From assembly GCF_002407205.1 (NCBI RefSeq), contig NZ_CP023549.1, positions 62,001 through 126,000 of the forward strand: DNA of 64,000 nucleotides. The letters run 5' to 3'. This document shows positions 1-8,400 of this stretch, piece after piece (position 1 is the stretch's first letter; each line of letters opens with the position of its first letter). Made by a program: the position numbers and the translations under genes. The stretch is from Rhodobacter sp. CZR27 (GTDB lineage Bacteria > Pseudomonadota > Alphaproteobacteria > Rhodobacterales > Rhodobacteraceae). A model generated the notes under the pieces. It was not told where the DNA came from and made no database searches. It saw nothing but the letters and a program-made list of their open reading frames with translations.

Positions 1-2
1 GC

Positions 3-788
3 CTCGGGGCGGCGTCGGGCGATCCGCTGGCGGCCGACGCCGTGGCGCGGATCGGGTTCCTTGCTGCCGTCGACCTGATGAGCGGCAACCTGCTGTCGGT
101 CTCGCTCGATGCCTACGAGACGCTCTGCATCGAGTTCACGCTGGACCGGTCGGGGGTGCGGATCAACGGCCGCAGCCTCGACGACACGCTGTCGGGCTCG
201 GGCGCAGGCGATGCCATCACGGGCGGCAGCGGCAACGACCGGATCGACGGCAGCGCCGGCGCCGACTCGATCCGCGGCGGCGCGGGCGTGGACCGCCTGT
301 TCGGCGGTGTCGGATCCGATGTGCTCGAAGGGGAAGACGGCAATGACGTGGTCAGCGGCGGCATCGGCGCGGACATCCTGCGCGGGGGCCGCGGCATCGA
401 CTATCTCCGGGGCGATGCCGGCAGCGACCGGCTGATCGGCAACACGGGCGGCGACTACCTGACCGGTGGGGCAGGGGTGGACACCTTCGTCTTCGGCTCG
501 ACCGAGGACAGCCGTCCCGGCACGGTCCGCGACACGATCACCGACTTCGTCCCCGGGATTGACACGATCCAGCTTTCGGGGATTGACGCCAACATCCGGC
601 TTGCGGGCGATCAGGCCTTCCGCTTCATCGGCAGCGGCTCCTTCTCGGCCGAGGCGGGAGAGCTTCGCTGTGTGGCGCGGAACGGCGGCCGGCTGATCGA
701 GGGCGACGTCGATGGCGACGGCGTCGCGGAATTCCAGATCTTCCTGGAAGATCCGGTCACCGTCGGCGCGGGCGACTTCCTGCTCTGA
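3..788 (+). CDS. RTX-type calcium-binding protein, C-terminal part (5' end cut by window)
   Basis: The reading frame is open to the left edge, so only the C-terminal part of a larger protein is present. About residues 60-150 carry tandem glycine/aspartate nonapeptides of the form GGxGxDxLx (for example GGAGVDRLFGG and GGAGVDTFVFG), which build the calcium-binding parallel beta-roll of RTX proteins. A segment resembling the C-terminal domain of serralysin-type proteins follows (TVRDTITDFVPGIDTIQLSG). The protein ends in AGDFLL, an acidic-hydrophobic tail typical of type I secretion substrates. By family it should be secreted by a type I (TolC/HlyBD-like) system and fold outside the cell once calcium binds. 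No catalytic domain is visible, so the function (adhesin, protease, nodulation-like protein) cannot be assigned. An internal GTG at 42 is not a credible start because coding continues upstream of it. Confidence 0.88.
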   Translation, partial: LGAASGDPLAADAVARIGFLAAVDLMSGNLLSVSLDAYETLCIEFTLDRSGVRINGRSLDDTLSGSGAGDAITGGSGNDRIDGSAGADSIRGGAGVDRLFGGVGSDVLEGEDGNDVVSGGIGADILRGGRGIDYLRGDAGSDRLIGNTGGDYLTGGAGVDTFVFGSTEDSRPGTVRDTITDFVPGIDTIQLSGIDANIRLAGDQAFRFIGSGSFSAEAGELRCVARNGGRLIEGDVDGDGVAEFQIFLEDPVTVGAGDFLL

Positions 789-1067
789 TCGGGCGGGCCG
801 GCCACCGCTGCGCCCGGGGTCTCACCCGCCACATCGGCGGCCGCAAGGGCCGAGAACCGTCGCGCCGCTGCCCCGTGGCCGCCGCTCTGGCCGCACCGCC
901 GGAAGGCGCGAAGAAATACCCGCCAGCGGACTCAAATCCTGCACCGGACGGCCGTTGATCAGCCGTGAGTTGAGCGCGACATCCGTGCGCGCAGCAAGAG
1001 GCACCAGCATGGACGGAACTATGCAATCGGCAGCGGGCGGCCGGATCGGACCGGAAGAGGGGAAGGC

Positions 1068-1433
1068 ATGACACGCACGGTGCTTGCGGTCGACGACTCA
1101 CCCTCCATCCGCTGCATGGTGGCGCTGACGCTGCGCGAGGCGGGATACGAGGTGATCGAGGCCGCGGACGGGCAGCAGGCGCTGGAGATGGCGCTGTCGC
1201 GTCGCGTCGACGCGATCCTGACCGATCAGAACATGCCGCGTCTGGACGGTCTGGGCTTCATCCGCGCCTATCGCAGCCATCCGGAGGGGCGCGGCACGCC
1301 GATCGTCTTCCTCTCCACCGAATCCGCCGACCGGCTGAAGGCCGAGGCCCGCGAGGCAGGGGCGCTCGGCTGGATGGTCAAGCCCTTCACCCAGGCCCAG
1401 CTGCTTGCCGTGATGAAGAAGGTTCTCGGCTAG
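1068..1433 (+). CDS. CheY-like single-domain response regulator
   Basis: This 121-residue protein consists only of a receiver domain. Visible landmarks are the acidic pair in AVDDS near residue 8, the phospho-acceptor aspartate in ILTDQNMP (about residue 53), the Ser/Thr switch in IVFLSTES and the conserved lysine in MVKPFT. There is no output domain, so it acts by binding a partner, as CheY does at the flagellar motor or as a phosphate sink. The start at 1068 follows a purine-rich ribosome site (GAGGGGAAGG). It lies 92 bases upstream of a chemoreceptor gene on the same strand, which supports a chemotaxis role. Whether it is a motor-binding CheY or an accessory paralogue cannot be told from sequence alone. 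Confidence 0.9.
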   Translation: MTRTVLAVDDSPSIRCMVALTLREAGYEVIEAADGQQALEMALSRRVDAILTDQNMPRLDGLGFIRAYRSHPEGRGTPIVFLSTESADRLKAEAREAGALGWMVKPFTQAQLLAVMKKVLG

Positions 1434-1525
1434 CCCCGCGTGGACGTCATCAGTGGGGCGGTGTTCACGAGGCCCCGGTTTATCTCGCCCGGCGCCCCGT
1501 CCCGGGCCATCCAGGAAAGTCCGAC

Positions 1526-3178
1526 ATGCGTCTCACCATCCGCAGCAAGCTGGGGGCCACCTTCCTCGCCATCTTCACCATGGCCGGCGGCACGAACCTC
1601 TACGCACTTTACACCATCGACCGGCTGAGCGACGACATCTCGACGCTGGTCCAGCGCGACTTCGAGCGGGTGCGACTCGCCGAGCGGTTGAACGCCGAAC
1701 AGCTGCGCATGAAGGGTGCGGTGCGCGATCACATGCTGTCGCCCGCGGGCGAGAAGGCCGCCATGCTCGAAGGCGTGAACGAGGCCCGGGCCGGCATGCG
1801 CGCGGCCTTCGACGGGCTGGTGAAGGTCTCGGACGCCGGGGATCGCGAGAAGCTCGCGGAATACGAGGACCTGTGGAAGCGGTCGATCGAGGTGAACGAC
1901 AGGGCCCTGCTGCTGTCGGGTCAGGGGCGGCTGGAAGACGCGCGCAAGCTGCTGTGGGCAAACTACTTCACCCAGCTTCAGAACGGCCGGATGGAGATCG
2001 TGGAGACGCTGCGCGACCGCAACATCGTCGCGCTGAACGAGACGCGCGCCGCGGCCGAGGCGGCCCGCCTGTTCGTCATGCAGGTGATGGTGGCGACGAT
2101 CACCCTCGCCACCATTCTGGCCTTCGCCGCGGCCGGCTGGCTGATGCTGTCGATTGGGCGCGGCCTTGCGCGGGCGCTGGCCTTGACGCGGCGCGTGGCC
2201 GACGGCGATCTGACCGAGACCGCGGACCTGAAGGGCAATGACGAGATCACCGATCTCCTGTCGGCCTCGAATGCCATGGTGATGCGCCTGCGCGAGGTCG
2301 TGTCGCGCGTGACCTCGACCGTGGGGCAGGTCTCGACGGGCAGCGCCGAGGTGGCGGCCACGTCCGAACAGCTGTCGCAGGGTGCGAACGAGCAGGCCTC
2401 GGCCACCATTCAGGCTTCGGCTTCGGTCGAACAGATGGCCGCGAGCATCCGGCAGGGCGCCGACAACGCCTCGCGCACCGAGCAGATGGCGCGGCAGTCG
2501 GCAGGGGCCGCGCGCGAGAGCGGGCAGGCGGTCTCGGACGCGGTGAGCGCGATGCAGTCCATCGCCGAGAAGATCGGCATCGTGCAGGAGATCGCGCGCC
2601 AGACCGACCTTCTTGCGCTGAACGCCGCGGTCGAGGCCGCACGGGCGGGCGAACATGGCCGCGGCTTCGCGGTTGTGGCGGCCGAGGTGCGCAAGCTGGC
2701 CGAGCGCAGCCAGGCCGCCGCGGCCGAGATCTCGGCCCTGTCGTCCACCACCTCACGGTCGGCGGTCGCGGCGGCCGGCCGGATCCACGAACTGGTGCCC
2801 GACATCGAGCTGACCGCGGGGCTGGTGGCCGAAATCTCCAACGCCTCGATGGAGCTGACCGCCGGGGCGACGCAGGTGAGCCTTGCCATCCAGCAGCTCG
2901 ACGTGGTGACCCAGCAGAACAACACCGCGGCCGGGCAGCTGTCCGCGAGTGCGGCTGACCTGTCCGACCGGGCCGAGGATCTGCGGATGGCCGTGGCCTA
3001 TTTCCGACTGCGCGCGGCCGAGGAAGCGGTCGCGCAACCGGCGCTGAAGGTGGTGGCGTCGCGGGCGCCCGCGCCGGTGGCGAAAGCCGCGCCGAAGCTG
3101 CGCAACGGTGGCTTCGACTTCCAGCTCCGCGACGCGGACGACGAAGACGAGGGTTTCCAGAGGTCGCAGGTCGCCTGA
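1526..3178 (+). CDS. Methyl-accepting chemotaxis protein
   Basis: A 550-residue chemoreceptor. An N-terminal membrane helix (about 9-30) is followed by a periplasmic four-helix sensor region with MCP-type spacing, a second membrane helix (about 188-212), a HAMP segment (around [17 protein letters not shown]) and a long cytoplasmic signalling coiled coil. The hairpin tip that binds CheA/CheW is clear: [20 protein letters not shown], then [18 protein letters not shown]. The C-terminal tail is acidic ([10 protein letters not shown]) and lacks a CheR/CheB tethering pentapeptide. The start at 1526 has a GGAAAG ribosome site. It lies downstream of a CheY-like gene and ends just before a strong bidirectional terminator. 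The ligand is unknown. It resembles the second receptor at 29667-31340 in architecture. Confidence 0.95.
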   Translation: MRLTIRSKLGATFLAIFTMAGGTNLYALYTIDRLSDDISTLVQRDFERVRLAERLNAEQLRMKGAVRDHMLSPAGEKAAMLEGVNEARAGMRAAFDGLVKVSDAGDREKLAEYEDLWKRSIEVNDRALLLSGQGRLEDARKLLWANYFTQLQNGRMEIVETLRDRNIVALNETRAAAEAARLFVMQVMVATITLATILAFAAAGWLMLSIGRGLARALALTRRVADGDLTETADLKGNDEITDLLSASNAMVMRLREVVSRVTSTVGQVSTGSAEVAATSEQLSQGANEQASATIQASASVEQMAASIRQGADNASRTEQMARQSAGAARESGQAVSDAVSAMQSIAEKIGIVQEIARQTDLLALNAAVEAARAGEHGRGFAVVAAEVRKLAERSQAAAAEISALSSTTSRSAVAAAGRIHELVPDIELTAGLVAEISNASMELTAGATQVSLAIQQLDVVTQQNNTAAGQLSASAADLSDRAEDLRMAVAYFRLRAAEEAVAQPALKVVASRAPAPVAKAAPKLRNGGFDFQLRDADDEDEGFQRSQVA

Positions 3179-3189
3179 CCCATCCCCTC

Positions 3190-3233
3190 GAAAAAGGGCC
3201 GGGGCGCGGTGTCCGACAGGACCCGCGCCTTTT
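3190..3233. terminator. Bidirectional intrinsic terminator between convergent genes
   Basis: A stem GGCGCGG(t)GTCC / GGAC CCGCGCC with a GACA loop spans 3203-3229. It is followed on the plus strand by TTTT and flanked on the left by AAAAA, which gives a U-tract on the minus strand. It lies directly after the chemoreceptor stop and before the end of the small minus-strand gene at 3239-3433. Confidence 0.8.
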
Positions 3234-3238
3234 GCATT

Positions 3239-3433
3239 CTATGCCAGAATGAAAAGCATGCTGATGAATACCGAAGCCGCGATATACATCGGGACGGCGA
3301 GGTTCAGCAGCACATGCTCGGGCTCCGCCCCGTCGTCGGCCGGGCCTGCGGCCGGTCCCCAGAAGGGCGGACCCGGTCGCCAGGCGTCGCGACGAAAGCT
3401 CGCGAGCGGCCGGATCGGCCGCCGAACCTGCAT
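3239..3433 (-). CDS. Small Arg-rich, C-terminally membrane-anchored protein
   Basis: A 64-codon reading frame with no family recognised. The ATG at 3433 has a good ribosome site on its strand (GGAGG eight bases upstream). The N-terminal third is Arg/Pro-rich (MQVRRPIRPLASFRRD), a short acidic stretch follows, and the last 24 residues form one clear hydrophobic segment (LLNLAVPMYIAASVFISMLF) compatible with a tail-anchored inner-membrane helix. Support comes from the start signal, the helix and the bidirectional terminator placed right after its stop. The frame remains open upstream to 3622, but that extension is Cys/Pro-rich and unconvincing. It could still be a chance frame. Confidence 0.45.
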   Translation of the reverse strand: MQVRRPIRPLASFRRDAWRPGPPFWGPAAGPADDGAEPEHVLLNLAVPMYIAASVFISMLFILA

Positions 3434-3614
3434 CTCCGATGCCTCCGGCAAGGTAATGGCACGGGATCTGGCACTCGTCCCGGCGGTTGGGCCGCTGTCA
3501 GGACTTCCGTTGCAGGGAGGCTGTAGCTCGTCGGGTTGCATGGTCTTGAACAGATCCGCTCTTGCGCAGCAGGCACAACTAAAGGCTGTAGTGAACTCTC
3601 TCGTTCGGGGATAG

Positions 3615-3631
3615 TGTGTCAAGTTGACACA
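3615..3631. promoter_or_regulatory. Perfect 17-bp palindromic operator candidate
   Basis: TGTGTCAA-G-TTGACACA is a perfect 8+8 inverted repeat around one base. It lies about 40 bases upstream of the earliest possible start of the ABC1 kinase gene. The shape fits a dimeric repressor or activator. The cognate protein is not identifiable. The otherwise non-coding stretch 3434-3671 shows nothing else of note. Confidence 0.55.
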
Positions 3632-3671
3632 ATCAAGCGATATCCTCGGCTGGTGATCAAGTCACAGACAG

Positions 3672-5084
3672 GTGGGAATTTTTTCGGCCATCCGGGGGGC
3701 GTTCCCGTTGCGCCGGCCGCCCGGCGACCTATCCTTGGCAGCCCCCTTCGCAAGAGTGTCGCCTGTGACAGCATCCCGTCCCGAACCCCGTCCCCTGGCC
3801 GTCCCGAGCGGCCGCCTGTCCCGCCTTGCCCGCTTCGGCGGCCTTGCCTCGGGCATCGCCGGCAACGTGGCGCTGAACGGCGCGCGGCAGATCGCGCAGG
3901 GACGGCGGCCCGTGATGAGCGACCTGATCCTGACGCCCGCCAACGTCGCCCGGCTGGCCGAGCAACTGGCGCAGATGCGCGGCGCCGCGATGAAGGTGGG
4001 CCAACTGCTGTCGATGGACGCGGGCGAGATGCTGCCGCCGGAACTGGCCGACATCCTCGGCCGGCTGCGCGCCGAGGCGCATTACATGCCGCCGCCGCAG
4101 CTGCGCTCGGTGCTGACCGCGGCATGGGGGGCCGACTGGCACCGGCGCTTCCGCACCTTCAACGTCCGGCCCATCGCGGCGGCGTCGATCGGTCAGGTCC
4201 ACCGAGCCGTCACGCGGGAGGGCGAGGATCTTGCGGTCAAGGTCCAGTATCCCGGCGTCCGGCGCTCGATCGACAGCGACGTGGACAATGTCGCCGCGCT
4301 GATGCGCCTCTCGGGCCTTGTGCCGAAGGGACTCGATCTTGGCGCGATGCTGGACGAGGCGAAGCGCCAGCTGCACGAGGAGGCCGATTACGAACGCGAG
4401 GGCCGCTGCCTGTCGCGCTTTGCGGCGCTGCTGGGCGGCGATGCCCGGTTCCGCGTGCCGGACCTGCACGTGCGGTTCACGACGCGCGACGTGCTGGCGA
4501 TGGGCCATGTCGGCGGCGGCCCGGTCGAGGATCTGGCGTCGGCCCCGCAGGCCGAGCGGGACCGTGTCACGGCCCTGCTGATCGGGCTGATGTTCCGCGA
4601 GCTGTTCGAGTTCCGCCTGATGCAGACCGATCCGAACTTTGCCAACTACCGCCACGATGCGGAGACGGGGCAGGTGGTGCTGCTGGATTTCGGCGCCACG
4701 CGGGAAGTGTCGGCCGACCTGTCCGAAGGCTATCGCGGCCTGTTGCGGGCCGGTCTGGCGGGCGATGCCGCGGCCACGCGACGGGCGGTGTTCGACATGG
4801 GCTTCATCTCGGATGCGGTGCCGGAGGACATCCGGTCCCTGATGCTGGAGATGCTCGAGATCTCGATGGAGCCGCTCCGCGCGCGCTGGTTCGACTTCGG
4901 CGGCACCGACGTGGCGATGCGGCTGCGCGACCTGGGCATGGCGATCGGCGAGCGGCGCGAGATTCACCACCTGCCGCCGGTCGAGACCTTCTACATCCAG
5001 CGCAAGTTCGGCGGCATGTATCTGCTGGCCAGCCGGCTGCGTGCAAGGGTGGCAATCCGCGAGCTGATCGAGCCGCATCTCTAG
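3672..5084 (+). CDS. ABC1 (UbiB/ADCK) family atypical kinase
   Basis: About 470 residues if translation begins at the GTG at 3672. That start lacks a clear ribosome site, and a GTG near 3765 is an alternative, so the N-terminus is uncertain. Hallmarks of the ABC1/ADCK/UbiB family are present in order: the KxGQ motif (MKVGQLLSMD), the alanine-rich loop replacing the glycine loop (IAAASIGQVHRA), the lysine strand (LAVKVQYPG), EEADYEREG, the catalytic-loop equivalent DPNFANYR, and the metal-binding LLDFGATRE. Characterised relatives act in ubiquinone biosynthesis or lipid homeostasis as ATPase/kinase-like proteins at the membrane. DPNFANY differs slightly from the usual DPHPGN, which suggests a divergent subgroup rather than canonical UbiB. 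A palindromic operator candidate lies just upstream. Confidence 0.88.
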   Translation: MGIFSAIRGAFPLRRPPGDLSLAAPFARVSPVTASRPEPRPLAVPSGRLSRLARFGGLASGIAGNVALNGARQIAQGRRPVMSDLILTPANVARLAEQLAQMRGAAMKVGQLLSMDAGEMLPPELADILGRLRAEAHYMPPPQLRSVLTAAWGADWHRRFRTFNVRPIAAASIGQVHRAVTREGEDLAVKVQYPGVRRSIDSDVDNVAALMRLSGLVPKGLDLGAMLDEAKRQLHEEADYEREGRCLSRFAALLGGDARFRVPDLHVRFTTRDVLAMGHVGGGPVEDLASAPQAERDRVTALLIGLMFRELFEFRLMQTDPNFANYRHDAETGQVVLLDFGATREVSADLSEGYRGLLRAGLAGDAAATRRAVFDMGFISDAVPEDIRSLMLEMLEISMEPLRARWFDFGGTDVAMRLRDLGMAIGERREIHHLPPVETFYIQRKFGGMYLLASRLRARVAIRELIEPHL

Positions 5085-5091
5085 CCGCCGC

Positions 5092-5104
5092 GTGACCTTG
5101 TCAC
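5092..5104. promoter_or_regulatory. Short inverted repeat upstream of the LprI-like gene
   Basis: GTGAC-CTT-GTCAC lies 77 bases before the start at 5181, in the only spacer between this gene and the ABC1 kinase gene. It is short and could be chance, but its position suits an operator. Confidence 0.25.
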
Positions 5105-5180
5105 AGGGCGCGGGGCGGCCGAGGCCGTAAGGTGCCGCCGTCGCGGCGCCGCCGCGTCGCTTGGTCAGGAAGAGTCGCCC

Positions 5181-5690
5181 ATGTCGCCCCGCATTGCCCT
5201 CACGCTTCTGATGCTGGCATCGCCTGCCGGTCTCGCCGCGCAGCCGATCCCGTTCTACCCGGAAAAGACCGAGGAATGCCTTGACGAGCGGGCCGTCCCC
5301 GGTGGGGCTGCCGCCTGCATCGGCCTTGCCGCCGACCTCTGCCGCCGCGAGACGCGGGGCGCGACCGAGGTCGAGGAGGCGGCCTGCATGGCGGCCGAGG
5401 CGAACTGGTGGCGCGACCGCATGTCGAAGGCCTATGACGCCGCCATGAAGGAGGCCGCCCTGCGGGATGTCGAGTTCGCGAAGTCCATCTCGCAAGGCGG
5501 GTCGCGGATGACGGACGATCTGGAACTCATGCAGGCCGCCTGGAAGGACTGGAGCGAGAAGCGCTGCTTCTTCGAGGCGATGCGCCGCCGCGGCAAGCCC
5601 GACCGGATGGTCGTCGCCTCGGAATGCCTGATGCGGCGGACGGCAGAGCAGGCACTGCTGCTCGAGGCAGCGGCGGGCCGCAAGCCCTGA
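5181..5690 (+). CDS. DUF1311 / LprI-like periplasmic protein
   Basis: A 169-residue secreted protein. The N-terminus is a signal peptide (LTLLMLASPAGLAAQ, cleavage near residue 20). Six cysteines and the C-terminal pattern WxxxRxxxC...CLMRRTAEQALLLE match the DUF1311 family, whose best-studied member is the lysozyme inhibitor LprI of Mycobacterium. The ATG at 5181 has a GGAAGAG ribosome site. By family it is probably an envelope protein, perhaps a protective inhibitor; that role is inferred. It stands alone between the ABC1 kinase gene and a convergent small gene. Confidence 0.75.
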   Translation: MSPRIALTLLMLASPAGLAAQPIPFYPEKTEECLDERAVPGGAAACIGLAADLCRRETRGATEVEEAACMAAEANWWRDRMSKAYDAAMKEAALRDVEFAKSISQGGSRMTDDLELMQAAWKDWSEKRCFFEAMRRRGKPDRMVVASECLMRRTAEQALLLEAAAGRKP

Positions 5691-5722
5691 CGTCAGGCGG
5701 GCCGGCGCCCGCGCCGGTCCGC

Positions 5723-6040
5723 TCAGGCAGACTGGCGCAGCGCCGTGATGCAGCGGGTCGGAATGTGGAAGTAGCGGCCGATCTGTTCGTCCGTCAGGCC
5801 GAGATCCGTGAAGGTGTCGATCACCCGACCGGGCGAAGGCGCCATCAGCACCTCGGCGCAGGCGCAGACGATGCGCCCGTGTGCGTCAATTTCCTGCTCG
5901 CCCGTGCAAAGCCCGGCCGCCTTGCGGAAGCATGCCAGCCGGTCGGCCGCATGCGGTGTGGGGCTGCGCAGGTCCTCATGTGCCCGGTGCCTTCGGCTGT
6001 GAAAAACCCCGGCGCGCCGGACGCTCGCTTCATCTGTCAT
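5723..6040 (-). CDS. Hypothetical protein, 105 aa
   Basis: The ATG at 6040 was chosen over a longer frame because a GGAGGAGGA ribosome site sits immediately upstream. The protein is soluble, with two cysteines close together (GRIVCACAEVL), and ends with a segment resembling a small helical DNA- or protein-binding motif (LTDEQIGRYFHIPTRCITALR). No family is recognised. Its neighbour on the same strand starts beyond 6318, so it appears monocistronic. The upstream spacer (6041-6317) holds no other gene. Confidence 0.55.
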   Translation of the reverse strand: MTDEASVRRAGVFHSRRHRAHEDLRSPTPHAADRLACFRKAAGLCTGEQEIDAHGRIVCACAEVLMAPSPGRVIDTFTDLGLTDEQIGRYFHIPTRCITALRQSA

Positions 6041-6317
6041 GGGGCAGTCCTCCTCCTCCTGCACCACTGTCGCCAAGGCGACGCGGCAAGTCTCTGCCAA
6101 GCCGGCGGGAAGTCAATCACGATCTGCGCTGCAACTGCAGCCCAATCCCGTGCCATTGTTGAATAATTCCCTGCAAGGGACTGATCTTGCGAGCCTGCGG
6201 CGCGATGCCGTGCCGCGGCGTCAAGCCGACGAATTCTTGTGGAAAAATTGATTCGCTTCACCCGGGGCGGCTCTTTGCAGCCAAAAACGACTCAGACCAA
6301 GGTCGTAGAGGGCGCCC

Positions 6318-7211
6318 TCAGCCGGTGGCGGGCAGCGGCCGCGCCGGTGACAGCGTGACGACGCTGAGGCCGGCGAAGACCAGCACCGCGCCCAGAAGAC
6401 CCGCGCCGGTCATGGTCTCGCCCACCACGAAGACAGCGAGCAGCCACGCCGTCAGCGGCTCGACCAGCGACAGCGTCACCGCCGTGGAGGTCGTCAGCCG
6501 GGCGAGGCCCCGCGTGAAAAACGCATAGGCCACGCCGGTGGTGACCATCCCCAGAAACAGCAGCGCGGGCCATGCGTCAGGATCGGCGGCCCAGCCGACC
6601 GGCAGGATGAAGAGAACCGGCACCGTCACGAGCGCGGCCGTGCCGAAGGTGGCCGCGGCGAGGGTGCCCGGCGGGACAGTCCCGCCGATCCGGCCGGTGG
6701 CCAGCGAATAGGCCGCATAGGCCGCGCCCGCAATGGCCGCCAGCGCAATGCCGGACAGCGCCGCGGAGCCCGTCGGCCTGTCCACCACCAGCAGCACGGC
6801 GCCGAGGATCGAGAGCGCCTGGCCGAAGGCCCTGAGCGGGGTGGGCAGCCGTCGCAGCACGACGGCCTCGTAAAGGGTGACCCAGATCGGCGCGCTGCCG
6901 ATGGCGATCGCGGTGCCGACGCCGACGCCCGCCATCGTCACGGCCACGAAAAACAGCAGGTTGTAGAGGCCGATGGCTGCGCCCGCGGCGATGACGGGGC
7001 GCAGCGGCAGGCGTCTGAATGCTCGCCGGCTTTCCGCCACCGTGACCGCCATCAGCCCGAGGGTCAGTGCGCCGACGGACAGCCGGATCGCCGCCACGAC
7101 CAGCGGCTCGCGTTCGGGGGGAAGCAGCGTCTGGATCGTGCCGGCCGTTCCCCAGAGGATTGCGGCGAGGATCACGGCGGTCAGGCCAAGGCTTCGGGCG
7201 GAGGCGGACAT
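6318..7211 (-). CDS. EamA/DMT-superfamily transporter
   Basis: About 297 residues from the ATG at 7211, which places the first membrane helix right at the N-terminus (SLGLTAVILAAILWGTAGTI). The frame is open to 7337, but that extension is not membrane-like. Ten hydrophobic segments fall in two five-helix EamA repeats, with family features such as WGTAGT in helix 1 and a final repeat ending ETMTGAGLLGAVLVFAGL. Members export metabolites or amino acids across the inner membrane. Substrate cannot be predicted here. Confidence 0.85.
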   Translation of the reverse strand: MSASARSLGLTAVILAAILWGTAGTIQTLLPPEREPLVVAAIRLSVGALTLGLMAVTVAESRRAFRRLPLRPVIAAGAAIGLYNLLFFVAVTMAGVGVGTAIAIGSAPIWVTLYEAVVLRRLPTPLRAFGQALSILGAVLLVVDRPTGSAALSGIALAAIAGAAYAAYSLATGRIGGTVPPGTLAAATFGTAALVTVPVLFILPVGWAADPDAWPALLFLGMVTTGVAYAFFTRGLARLTTSTAVTLSLVEPLTAWLLAVFVVGETMTGAGLLGAVLVFAGLSVVTLSPARPLPATG

Positions 7212-7906
7212 GGCACGCACTTGTAGGGTCAAGCCGTCAGGCAGCGGAAGGAGTGGGAGCTCCGCCCGCAACGCCTCGTGTCGTACAAGCCGGCAGACGC
7301 GCCGAAGGATCGGCTGCGCGCGAAAGGCTGCGGTCATGCAAAGCGGCGGTCATGTCTTCCCTCGGGTCGCGTGGCGACTTCCTGCCATAAACGCGTGCCG
7401 CAAGCCATGGCGAACCGCCGGACCATTGCCGAGGCTGCTGAACCGCGCCATGGTGACAGGAGGCGCGGGCCTGACCGGTGCCGGACTTTGCGGATTTCTA
7501 TCGGCCGCGGGCTGGTCGCCTCGATCCACCTTCAACTGCAGGTCGCAGCTTCAAGGCAGTCTCAAGTCTCACCAGCATAATTACATAACATTGCTTATCC
7601 GAATCCCGCCACGGGCAAAGGTGGTGTGCTTCCCTGATGAAGCGACTGCAGGAACCAGCCGTCGAGATCGAGATGCTGGGGAAGCCCGCAGACTGATGCC
7701 CTGCCCCGGATCACGTCGCGAGGGGGGCCGAAATGCGCCATGGGGCTGCTCAGCGAAAGCCAGGCTCGGCATCGAAGGACTGACGCCGCACCCCTTCGGC
7801 ATGGCTGGATGCGGAACCTTGCCGGCTCATTGGCCGCCAGGATCAGCGCCGAAGGCTTTCGCGCTTCGCCTGATCCGACGAAAGCCGCAGCCTTGCATCT
7901 CCGACC
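7212..7906. other. Long intergenic region without a convincing gene
   Basis: About 700 bases with several overlapping open frames but no frame that combines a ribosome site, a plausible composition and a recognisable product. An AT-richer patch around 7575-7600 (CATAATTACATAACATTGC) stands out against the GC-rich surroundings and could be a promoter for a short transcript. Nothing further is supported. Confidence 0.5.
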
Positions 7907-7934
7907 TTGCCAGAAGCCAACGGCCATCTATATA
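7907..7934 (+). promoter_or_regulatory. Sigma-70-like promoter of the RHH/esterase unit
   Basis: TTGCCA at 7907-7912 and TATATA at 7929-7934 are separated by 16 bases. Transcription would begin around 7941, inside the palindrome that follows, leaving a leader of only about 18 bases before the ATG at 7959. Confidence 0.55.
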
Positions 7935-7950
7935 CCATCCACATGGATGG
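7935..7950. promoter_or_regulatory. Palindromic operator overlapping the transcription start
   Basis: CCATCCACATGGATGG is a perfect inverted repeat (7-bp arms, CA centre) abutting the -10 hexamer. Binding here would block RNA polymerase. The first gene downstream encodes a ribbon-helix-helix protein, a class that usually autoregulates through such sites. Confidence 0.6.
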
Positions 7951-7958
7951 AGAACGGC

Positions 7959-8369
7959 ATGGCTGAAGCGCCTCCCCAACGATCGGCGGAAAGCGAGAAG
8001 ATCACGATCAACCTTGGTCCGGTGGATCTGGGGCGTATCGACCTGCTCGTGCAGGAAGGCTTCTACTCCAATCGCAGCGACTTCATCAGGACGGCGATCC
8101 GGAACCAGCTCACCTCGGAGGCAGATGCGCTGAGCCGCTCGATCGCGCGGCACACGCTGGAGCTTGGCCTGCGCGACGTCACCAGACAGGATCTCGAAGC
8201 CGCGCTTGCCGCCGGCGAGGTCCTGCACATCAGGATCGTGGGGCTCGCCCGGATCGCGCCGGATGTTCCGGTCGAGCTGGCACGGGCAACCATCGGCTCC
8301 ATCACCATTCTCGGCGCGCTGCAGGCGTCCCCCGAGATCAAGGCGGCCCTGAGGGACCGCATTCGCTAG
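7959..8369 (+). CDS. Ribbon-helix-helix (CopG-type) transcriptional regulator
   Basis: A 136-residue protein from the ATG at 7959, chosen because GGAG lies six bases upstream; an in-frame ATG at 7947 is inside the palindrome. Residues 15-50 form the ribbon-helix-helix fold: a beta strand (KITINLGPVDLGRID) followed by two helices (EGFYSNRSDFIRTAIRNQL). The rest may mediate oligomerisation or effector binding. It is transcribed together with the PHB-depolymerase-type esterase 31 bases downstream and is preceded by its own promoter and a perfect palindrome, so negative autoregulation of both genes is the natural inference. Confidence 0.8.
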   Translation: MAEAPPQRSAESEKITINLGPVDLGRIDLLVQEGFYSNRSDFIRTAIRNQLTSEADALSRSIARHTLELGLRDVTRQDLEAALAAGEVLHIRIVGLARIAPDVPVELARATIGSITILGALQASPEIKAALRDRIR

Positions 8370-8400
8370 CGCAGACGCGCAGTTCCGGAAGGAAACACCG

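Noticed and set aside
3615..3631. PpsR/CrtJ photosynthesis-gene binding site
   Set aside because: Spacing is TGT-N11-ACA rather than N12, and no photosynthesis gene is in the window.
7440..7700. Short open frames in the spacer before the RHH gene
   Set aside because: No frame has a ribosome site or sensible product; composition does not favour coding.
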